Positions 25,487 through 31,460 of a stretch of 64,000 bases of DNA are shown here, one piece after another; position 1 is the stretch's first letter; every line of letters begins with the position of its first letter. The DNA is from CAYSJU01 sp964431495. GTDB lineage: Bacteria; Omnitrophota; Gorgyraeia; Tantalellales; Tantalellaceae. The notes beneath the pieces are model-generated. The model saw nothing but the letters and a program-made list of their open reading frames with translations. It did not search any database and had not been told where the DNA came from. The stretch is taken from assembly GCA_964431495.1 (NCBI GenBank), contig CAYSJU010000006.1, positions 16,485 to 80,484 on the forward strand, read 5' to 3'. Made by a program: the position numbers and the translations under genes.

Positions 25487-26574
25487 TGAAGCGATACCAC
25501 TGGTTATTAATAGCATTCGCGATCCTGGTTATCATCGCGATGGCATCAAGGATCCTTCCAAGAGACATACATGCGGATGTAGCAATAATAGAGGGAAAGA
25601 TATTATCACTTTTGAATGCGAGAGGCATAACCGAGAAGAGCATCGTATCCCGCGAACACGATAAATGGCGCTGCGGGAATATCAAAGGAGAAACCCTTGC
25701 TTATGTATTTAAAGCCGGTGGTGTTTTTAACACTGATGGTATTCATGATGAAGTCAGGGATACGCTAAAGGATGTAAGGGGCTGCCGTCTCGAGAACTTT
25801 GTGTATAAAGATGGGGAAGACACTGTCGGGTTTGACGTATATTTCAGGGACCATGCCGTACTGTCGGTAAGGATCGAAGATATTAACCCGAGAATAGCCC
25901 TGGTCCTGGATGATTTCGGATATACGAAGACGAACCTCGCGGCCCTTGAAGACATAAAAGTTCCACTGACCTTAGCAGTGCTGCCGAACACGCCATATTC
26001 AGAAAAGGTATGTTCTTTCGCCGGCCAGAACGGCAAGGAGGCTATCCTGCACCTGCCCATGGAACCTGAACGCGAAGATGTTAGCCTTGAAAAGGATACT
26101 ATCCTTGTCAATATGGACACGGAGACCATAAAAGCGATAATGTCCCGCGCGTTCCTTTCAGTTGCCGGGGTCAAAGGCGTGTCCAATCATATGGGATCCA
26201 GGGCCACTCGGGATGGACGTGTTATGGGGATCATTTTTGAAGAACTGAAGAAGAAGGGGATGTTCTTTCTTGACAGCATGACCACGGATGGGTCTCTTTG
26301 CATGGAAACAGCTTCAAACGCGGGGATCCCGTGCGTGAAAAGGGATATTTTTATCGATAATGTGCTGGAAGAGGAAACAATTACGCGTCAGATGAAAAAA
26401 GCAGGGGAAATAGCCCGGCTTAATGGCGCCGTGGTAGCTATCGGCCATGACAGGAGCGTAACAGTAGAGGTGTTAAGGAAGGTGATCCCGCGCATGGAGA
26501 AAGAAGGGATACTCTTCGTTACGCTCTCGGAGATAGTGCGAAACCGCTGGAAAAGTGTAAAGTGTAAAGTGTAA
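25486..26574 (+). CDS. Divergent polysaccharide deacetylase (DUF610/YibQ-like)
   Basis: The 362-residue protein has an N-terminal membrane anchor (LLIAFAILVIIAMASRIL) and a C-terminal divergent polysaccharide deacetylase domain (~residues 135-355). The domain shows IALVLDDFGYTK, ILHLPMEPE, GVSNHMGSRAT and AIGHDRSVTVEVL. The family is thought to act on envelope polysaccharide; the substrate is unknown. The final residues (KSVKCKV) come from a run of AAAGTGT repeats that also contains the stop, so the C-terminus looks repeat-derived. Confidence 0.88.
   Translation: MKRYHWLLIAFAILVIIAMASRILPRDIHADVAIIEGKILSLLNARGITEKSIVSREHDKWRCGNIKGETLAYVFKAGGVFNTDGIHDEVRDTLKDVRGCRLENFVYKDGEDTVGFDVYFRDHAVLSVRIEDINPRIALVLDDFGYTKTNLAALEDIKVPLTLAVLPNTPYSEKVCSFAGQNGKEAILHLPMEPEREDVSLEKDTILVNMDTETIKAIMSRAFLSVAGVKGVSNHMGSRATRDGRVMGIIFEELKKKGMFFLDSMTTDGSLCMETASNAGIPCVKRDIFIDNVLEEETITRQMKKAGEIARLNGAVVAIGHDRSVTVEVLRKVIPRMEKEGILFVTLSEIVRNRWKSVKCKV
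26552..26574. repeat. Three AAAGTGT tandem copies across a stop codon
   Basis: Three exact AAAGTGT units (26552-26572) plus AA encode the last residues and the TAA stop of the deacetylase gene. Confidence 0.8.
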
Positions 26575-26599
26575 TTTTAAATTTTCAGATAAAACTAAT

Positions 26600-27613
26600 A
26601 TGATCACACTGGGAATTGAGACTTCTTGTGATGAGACCGCCGCGGCTCTGGTCGAGGACGGGAGAGTGTTGTCAAACGAGGTATCATCAAGCGTTCATCT
26701 TCATTCGCAATACGGAGGAGTGGTGCCGGAGATAGCTTCAAGGTTCCATACCGAATATATTTTTTCGGTTCTGGAAAAGGCCCTGCAGGACGCGGAACGG
26801 GACATAGAGGATATCGACCTTGTAGCGGTGACAAAAGGGCCCGGTTTGCCTGGATCCCTGCTCGTCGGGATCGCGTTCGCCAAGGCGATCAGTTTTTCGC
26901 GAAAGATACCGATAATCGGCGTAAACCACCTTAAAGCGCATCTGATATCCGCTTTTCTTGATAGTAAAAGCCTGCCCGGAGTTGAAGGTCGATTTCCTTT
27001 TTTGGGGATGGTGATCTCCGGAGGGCATACCAGTCTTTATAATTGCCGTGGCATACGGGATTTTGAGATCATCGGCCGGACACTGGATGATGCTGTCGGA
27101 GAAGCCTTTGACAAGGTCGCCAAAATAATGGATCTGGGATATCCCGGTGGGCCTATAGTGGAAAAAAGGGCCGCTGGTTACAGGGGAGGGGACAGTATAA
27201 AATTTCCGCGGGCGCTTCTTAAAGACAGTGACGGGATCGATTTCAGTTTCAGCGGCCTTAAGACCGCGGTAATGTATCACTGGCGGGACGCGCCTAAGAC
27301 CGAACGGGAGAAGGACAGGATATGTTTTTCTTTTCAGGAAGCAGTGGAGGACGTCATAGATAAGAAGATCTCCAGCGCCGTTCGGGTTACCGGGGCGGAA
27401 AGACTGGTCGTGGGCGGAGGCGTGATCAACAATGAGGTCCTTCGAAAAAGGATAATCGAACGGTGCGCATCGGAAGGCATAGAGCTTTATCTGCCCGTGA
27501 AAAAGTATTGCGCTGATAACGCGGCTATGGTCGCCGCATTGGGTGAAATACTTGTCGGCGCCGGAGAAGAAGCCGATCTTTTCTTGAACGCTGAACCGGA
27601 AGGAAAGATGTGA
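26600..27613 (+). CDS. tsaD: tRNA threonylcarbamoyladenosine synthase subunit TsaD
   Basis: Transfers the threonylcarbamoyl group to A37 of ANN-decoding tRNAs, with TsaB and TsaE. The 337 residues show GIETSCDETAAALV, VVPEIASRFH, GVNHLKAHL with iron-binding His110 and His114, VISGGHTSL, GRTLDDAVGEAFDKVAK, FSFSGLKTA and GGGVINNEVLR. ATG 26600 lacks a clear ribosome binding site. TsaB, TsaC and TsaE are not in the window. Confidence 0.97.
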   Translation: MITLGIETSCDETAAALVEDGRVLSNEVSSSVHLHSQYGGVVPEIASRFHTEYIFSVLEKALQDAERDIEDIDLVAVTKGPGLPGSLLVGIAFAKAISFSRKIPIIGVNHLKAHLISAFLDSKSLPGVEGRFPFLGMVISGGHTSLYNCRGIRDFEIIGRTLDDAVGEAFDKVAKIMDLGYPGGPIVEKRAAGYRGGDSIKFPRALLKDSDGIDFSFSGLKTAVMYHWRDAPKTEREKDRICFSFQEAVEDVIDKKISSAVRVTGAERLVVGGGVINNEVLRKRIIERCASEGIELYLPVKKYCADNAAMVAALGEILVGAGEEADLFLNAEPEGKM

Positions 27614-27670
27614 TGATAAACGTGAGGAACAGGTATATAATAAAGGACAGGGAGGAGGCAGGATAAGACG

Positions 27671-28123
27671 ATGAGTATTTTCATTATTTCTTTACGCATA
27701 CTGTTAGCCGCTATTCTGGGAGGGCTTGTAGGATTTGAAAGGGAGGTCCGCGGCCGGACCGCGGGTTTCAGGACCCATATGCTGGTCTGTCTGGGCTCAG
27801 CGTTATTTATGACGACGTCTATACTTATGTCGTCGCATTATAGCCATCTGGGCGCGGTAGATCCCTCGCGCATCGCCGCCGGGGTAGTAACAGGCGTTGG
27901 TTTTCTTGGCGCCGGAGCCGTTATAAGGTTCCAGTCTTTCGTGCAGGGACTGACGACCGCGGCAAGCATCTGGGTTGTCGCGGCGATAGGACTTGCCGTT
28001 GGAGCCGGGCTGTACAAGGTGGCATTAATAGCGACTGTGATAGTTGTGGTCGTTCTTTTTCTGTCACGGCTGGAAAGACGGCTGGCACTGAAGAACAAGA
28101 AGAATGATAGTGATAAGAAATAG
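27671..28123 (+). CDS. MgtC/SapB family membrane protein
   Basis: A 150-residue, four- to five-helix membrane protein. It has the family opening RILLAAILGGLVGFERE, RTAGFRTHMLVCLGSALFM and ITGVGFLGAG-like VVTGVGFLGAGAVIRF. It lacks the C-terminal cytosolic ACT-like domain of Salmonella MgtC. Family members are linked to magnesium limitation and modulation of the F-type ATPase; the role here is not known. GGAGG lies 14 bases before ATG 27671. The next promoter begins right after its stop. Confidence 0.9.
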   Translation: MSIFIISLRILLAAILGGLVGFEREVRGRTAGFRTHMLVCLGSALFMTTSILMSSHYSHLGAVDPSRIAAGVVTGVGFLGAGAVIRFQSFVQGLTTAASIWVVAAIGLAVGAGLYKVALIATVIVVVVLFLSRLERRLALKNKKNDSDKK

Positions 28124-28152
28124 TTGAAGTTATCTAACGCATGACGTATACT
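28124..28152 (+). promoter_or_regulatory. Promoter for the bactofilin-HTH cluster
   Basis: TTGAAG (28124-28129), 17-base spacer, TATACT (28147-28152), then a leader of about 26 nt to the strong AAAGGAGG site of the next gene. It makes the following four genes a separate transcription unit from mgtC. Confidence 0.55.
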
Positions 28153-28184
28153 GAATCTATGGGATTTAGAAAAAGGAGGCAGCT

Positions 28185-28751
28185 ATGGCTATAAGAAGAA
28201 AAAGAGAGCTGGAGGTAAAGGACCAGGACACGCAGGACGAAAAGATATTGGACGTTAATGCCACGATGCAGGGCTCCCTCAGGTTCGATGATCCGGTAAA
28301 TCTCAGAATAAACGGTAGGTTTGAAGGGATGCTGGACACGAAAGGGAAGCTGATGATAGGGGAAAAAGCTGATATCAAAGCGAATATTACCGGGGAAAGT
28401 ATTTCCATAGAAGGAAACGTAAATGGGAACATTAAGGTTACAAAAGTCCTGAAACTTGGAAAAACCGCAAGACTTAACGGCGATGTAGAGACTCCCGCCC
28501 TGGCAGTCCAGGAAGGGGCGGTATTGACCGGACAGATCCGGATGGAAGCGGGCAAGAGTTCCGGTTGGTCGATGAAGAGCAGTGATATGATGACCATCTA
28601 TCAGCTCGCCAAATACCTGGAAGTGGACAGAGGCAAAGTCAGCGAATGGGTTGCCAGCGGTGTCCTGCCCGGCACCAAGGAAAACGATGAATGGATGTTC
28701 GAAAAAAGCAAAATAGACGAATGGGTGGCACAGGGTAGAATAAAAGCGTAA
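28185..28751 (+). CDS. Bactofilin fused to an excisionase-type helix-turn-helix domain
   Basis: Residues ~20-115 are a bactofilin (DUF583) beta-helix: GSLRFDDPVNLRINGRFEG, GEKADIKANITGESISIEG, NVNGNIKVTKVLKLGKTARL, ALAVQEGAVLTGQI. Bactofilins polymerise without nucleotide into membrane-associated filaments. Residues ~134-188 form a second domain, MMTIYQLAKYLEVDRGKVSEW ending WMFEKSKIDEWVAQGRIKA, the winged HTH_17 fold of phage excisionases and MerR N-termini. I know of no characterised bactofilin with a DNA-binding tail. The gene has a strong ribosome binding site and is followed one base later by a membrane-anchored protein with the same HTH type. Whether the HTH binds DNA or another protein is open. 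Confidence 0.85.
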   Translation: MAIRRKRELEVKDQDTQDEKILDVNATMQGSLRFDDPVNLRINGRFEGMLDTKGKLMIGEKADIKANITGESISIEGNVNGNIKVTKVLKLGKTARLNGDVETPALAVQEGAVLTGQIRMEAGKSSGWSMKSSDMMTIYQLAKYLEVDRGKVSEWVASGVLPGTKENDEWMFEKSKIDEWVAQGRIKA

Positions 28752-28752
28752 C

Positions 28753-29112
28753 ATGCCGGAGAAGTTATTAACATTAGAGGAATTGTCCTCATATTTGGGA
28801 GTAAGTGAAGAAAAGATCATCTCGCTTGTAGACGAAGGGGTCCTTTCCGCATACAAGCTTGGCGGTGAATTTCTGCGTTTCAGAAAAGGACAGATCGACG
28901 CCATTTATTCGGAGATAAATTCGCGGATAAAAGAAGGGGACCGGATCCCGGTAAGCGAGGTCCGGACAAAGGTCAAGGAACGCCAGAAGATGCTCCATGC
29001 CAGCAGCTTGAATCCGTTCAGAGACAGGGTTGCCGATTTTTTTTATTTTTACGATTTTTACATAGTCTCAGCTCTTCTCATAGCAATACTTCTCGTTATC
29101 ATATTCAGTTAG
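28753..29112 (+). CDS. Membrane-anchored HTH_17 (excisionase-like) protein
   Basis: The 119-residue protein starts with an excisionase-type HTH (LLTLEELSSYLGVSEEKIISL, residues 5-50, ending FLRFRKGQIDAIYSEI). A charged linker follows, and then a single C-terminal membrane helix (IVSALLIAILLVIIFS) reaching the last residue. The HTH would stay in the cytoplasm, tail-anchored. It starts one base after the bactofilin-HTH stop and shares its HTH type, so the two may interact through these domains or bind the same DNA. The function is unknown. Confidence 0.82.
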   Translation: MPEKLLTLEELSSYLGVSEEKIISLVDEGVLSAYKLGGEFLRFRKGQIDAIYSEINSRIKEGDRIPVSEVRTKVKERQKMLHASSLNPFRDRVADFFYFYDFYIVSALLIAILLVIIFS

Positions 29113-29140
29113 CTTACCTTAATTAACTCGAGGAAAGCGC

Positions 29141-30091
29141 ATGGTCCCAAGATCTATAGCAGTTCTATCTTTAGCTTTCTTGTTGACCGCTGTTTCCTCC
29201 GCTGACACAGTGGTCCTGAAGAACGGTCTGAGCGTCAAGGGACTTATCCTGAACGAATATAAGGACAGGATAGTGGTTTCGACCGCGGATGGGGAAAAAT
29301 ATTTCATGAAATCCGACATCCGGTCCGCTTCTTATGACAGTGAAGCAAGATTGCTTCTCCAGGAAGGAAGAAATCAGGTAAAAAAGAGGCAGTATGTCAA
29401 GGCGTATTACACGTATAAAAAGGTCCTTGAGATGGATCCCCGGATCGAAGAAGCTCGCAAACGCGTGGGTTTTTTAAAGAGATTCCTGGAGAACAAGGCC
29501 CTGAGCGAAATTACCGGCAACATAGCGAAGAGAAATGAATTCGTTAATGGAAAAAACGCGAGGACGCCGACCCGGGAAGTGGCTGATAGACTCGGCCTGG
29601 TCCTTGATGCCGGTGAAAGACACGTCTATGTTGCCGGTGTCATAAATAAGGACGCGGCAGGACCAAAAGCTGGATTAAAAGAAGGGGACAGGATAGTTTC
29701 GATCTGGGGAGAGATGACGGCGTATATGGACGTGGATGAGGTTGCCGGCCTCCTTTCGGCCCCGCATGAGAGCAGTTTCGTCATAGAACGCACCGTTGTA
29801 GTCGGCTTGGATCATGGAAACCCCGGATTATTCAAAAACATTAAAAATATCATTGGAGCCGGATTGGAACTGAAGAGAGAGGGTGTCAGGGTCGCGGATC
29901 TATCTCCCCACGGACCGTTCGAAAAGGCGGAGATAGAGGCCGGGGACCTCTTGTGCGGGATAAACGGAAAAGATGTCAAATATATGCCCATGTCCCGGAT
30001 ATACAGCACATTCAGGAATAATCAGGACAAAAATATCGAGTGCGTGATACGCAGGGACATAAGTATCTGGAACGGAGGTAAAGGAGCATGA
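29141..30091 (+). CDS. Exported protein with TPR-like helices and two PDZ domains
   Basis: The 316-residue protein has a signal peptide (SIAVLSLAFLLTAVSSADT), a small SH3-like segment (VVLKNGLSVKGLILNEYKDRIVV), TPR-like helices (~residues 68-115) and two PDZ domains. PDZ1 spans ~148-225 (AGPKAGLKEGDRIVSIWG). PDZ2 spans ~235-310 (GPFEKAEIEAGDLLCGINGKDV). No protease domain is present, so it is a periplasmic adaptor rather than an enzyme. ATG 29141 follows GAGGAAAGCGC. It overlaps the next gene by four bases (ATGA). Together with the cytoplasmic bactofilin and the two membrane proteins it could span the envelope; that is inference. Confidence 0.8.
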   Translation: MVPRSIAVLSLAFLLTAVSSADTVVLKNGLSVKGLILNEYKDRIVVSTADGEKYFMKSDIRSASYDSEARLLLQEGRNQVKKRQYVKAYYTYKKVLEMDPRIEEARKRVGFLKRFLENKALSEITGNIAKRNEFVNGKNARTPTREVADRLGLVLDAGERHVYVAGVINKDAAGPKAGLKEGDRIVSIWGEMTAYMDVDEVAGLLSAPHESSFVIERTVVVGLDHGNPGLFKNIKNIIGAGLELKREGVRVADLSPHGPFEKAEIEAGDLLCGINGKDVKYMPMSRIYSTFRNNQDKNIECVIRRDISIWNGGKGA

Positions 30092-30657
30092 TGAAGAGAC
30101 GGAGAGTGCGGCTTTTCATAGCCAGGCGGTTCCAGATACGGTATATCGCCATGATACTGCTTTTCATGTTCGTCATATCGCTGGTGACTGGTTACACAGT
30201 ATATATGACCATCTGGATCATGTTCGGAGAAAAACTGGCCGCGGTCTATCCGCAGGGACTTTTGCGCGAGATAGCGCAAAAGGTCAATATGGTGCTTATC
30301 CTGCGCCTGATATTTATCAGCCCCCTTGTTATTCTTATAGGGCTTGTGCTGTCAAGTCGTATCGCGGGGCCCATTCACAGGATAAAGAGATATCTTAAAA
30401 AGATATCTTTGGGCAAGTACGGGAAAAGGCTGGAATTAAGAAAGAAAGACGAGCTTCATGATCTGGCCGATGAGATAAATGTCCTGGTTTCCAAGCTTGA
30501 CTCGGCGCAAAAAGGGCGCAAGCAAGAAATAGACGCTTTAAAGCGGGAAATAGACACCCTGAAGTCCGATGTTGTGGCGGAAGAAAAAAATGTAAAGCAG
30601 CTCCTGTCCAGGATCTTTACCATCAACGAACACCTCGACACATTGAAAAAGTTATAA
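30088..30657 (+). CDS. Orphan HAMP-domain membrane protein with coiled coil
   Basis: The 189-residue protein has two membrane helices (~20-45 and ~70-92) with a short periplasmic loop, then a HAMP domain (SSRIAGPIHRIKRYLKKISLG, KKDELHDLADEINVLVSKL). A C-terminal coiled coil (~140-189) follows, and there is no kinase, methyl-accepting or cyclase output domain. HAMP domains pass conformational change across the membrane, so a partner must supply output if this is a sensor. It overlaps the PDZ protein by ATGA, with AAGGAG upstream. It closes the four-gene cluster. Confidence 0.85.
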   Translation: MMKRRRVRLFIARRFQIRYIAMILLFMFVISLVTGYTVYMTIWIMFGEKLAAVYPQGLLREIAQKVNMVLILRLIFISPLVILIGLVLSSRIAGPIHRIKRYLKKISLGKYGKRLELRKKDELHDLADEINVLVSKLDSAQKGRKQEIDALKREIDTLKSDVVAEEKNVKQLLSRIFTINEHLDTLKKL

Positions 30658-30712
30658 AATCCAGTTCCCGATCCACAAAAGGCCGGCGGGTATACTTCCC
30701 GGTGGTTGAAAA

Positions 30713-30957
30713 AGCCATTAGTCTCAAAGAGAAATAGAGCCGAAAATCCTTTCCCAAGCAGATTCTTAACGTCTTTTATTTCGCTTTTGAGAGGGCATGG
30801 CAGAACTCGCCCCCCACGTACAGGTGGGGGGCTCGGACAGCTGCCATGCTTTTCGTATGCTAAAGCTTACAAAGTAAACCTCTCAAAAGCTCATAAAAGA
30901 CTAAATCTGCAATGGGGCCCTTTGGATTTTCGGCTCTATTTCTCTATGGGACTACTG
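30713..30957. repeat. Long imperfect inverted repeat A with GC-rich central hairpin
   Basis: Arms of about 80 bases (30713-30794 and 30878-30957). A 22-base identical core begins AGAGAAATAGAGCCGAAAAT, and the inner ends match as CTTTTGAGAGG. The central loop holds GCATGGCAG (30795-30803) pairing with CTGCCATGC (30841-30849), and inside that GCCCCCCAC pairing with GTGGGGGGC. If transcribed it would fold into one long stem with an internal bulge and a stable cap. Confidence 0.85.
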
Positions 30958-30983
30958 GCGAGGGACAGATTCTCTTTATGGTT

Positions 30984-31228
30984 GCCGCATAGAATGGATC
31001 TGAAGCGTTTGAAGTGAAATTGCGATTTCAGCCAAAGCAGCTTGAGGATTTTGGGGACCCGATATTCGCTGGCAAATATCGGGCGGCGAGGACTGTCCGA
31101 GTCCGCCGACCTGTCCCGAGCGAAGTCGAGGGAAGGCAGACGAGTTTCGCAGCCGCCAAAATGTTCAAGACCTTTGGCGTTAAAAAATCGCTCTGAACGA
31201 CAAATGCTTAAGATCCATTCTGTGTGGG
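30984..31228. repeat. Long imperfect inverted repeat B with internal hairpins
   Basis: Arms of about 70 bases (30984-31054 and 31156-31228) share AGAATGGATCT and CAAAxxCxxTTTTGG-type blocks in inverted order. The interior contains CCCGATATT/AATATCGGG (31058-31083), a GGCG...CGCC hairpin around GGACT/AGTCC, and the word GAGCGAAGTCGAGGG. It is similar in size and plan to repeat A but not in sequence. Confidence 0.8.
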
Positions 31229-31246
31229 AACTGGAATGCCCACACC

Positions 31247-31272
31247 GCAAAGGACGCCTGCGCCCTTTGCGC
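31247..31272. repeat. GC-rich hairpin GCAAAGG-CGC/GCG-CCTTTGC
   Basis: GCAAAGGACGC and GCGCCCTTTGC pair around a CT turn with one mismatch. There is no T-run directly after it, so it is not an obvious terminator. Confidence 0.6.
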
Positions 31273-31318
31273 AAGCGGGCGCGAATTTCCTGAAGAAAAA
31301 TATAAATAGATAAAATTC

Positions 31319-31346
31319 TTGACTTATATCTATAAGAATATATAAT
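31319..31346 (+). promoter_or_regulatory. Strong sigma70-like promoter for polA
   Basis: TTGACT (31319-31324), 16-base spacer, perfect TATAAT (31341-31346). The transcript would carry a leader of roughly 105-110 nt before ATG 31461. It includes a possible 11-codon reading frame (31416-31451) without a ribosome binding site. Confidence 0.7.
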
Positions 31347-31460
31347 ATAGGGGAGATTTAACTTATCGTAACTCATATCCCATAACATAATTATAAGGTA
31401 AACCCAACTTTCCTTTATGAGCGTTAGGAGCTTCCGACCCCGGATTTTATAATCTTAGAG

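Larger units (their letters stand above)
30658..31460. other. 803-base gene-free block with nested inverted repeats and polA promoter
   Basis: I see no credible gene here. Open frames in it run through repeat arms and have no family resemblance. The block holds two long imperfect inverted repeats (30713-30957 and 30984-31228), a GC-rich hairpin (31247-31272) and a strong promoter (31319-31346) followed by a leader of roughly 105-110 nt to polA. Confidence 0.75.

Noticed and set aside
27613..27666. 17-codon frame overlapping the tsaD stop (ATGA), ending just before mgtC
   Set aside because: It is too short to support as a protein and has no conserved feature; it may simply be the mgtC leader.
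30706..31388. Open frames within the block upstream of polA, on both strands
   Set aside because: They run through inverted-repeat arms and lack ribosome binding sites and any family resemblance.
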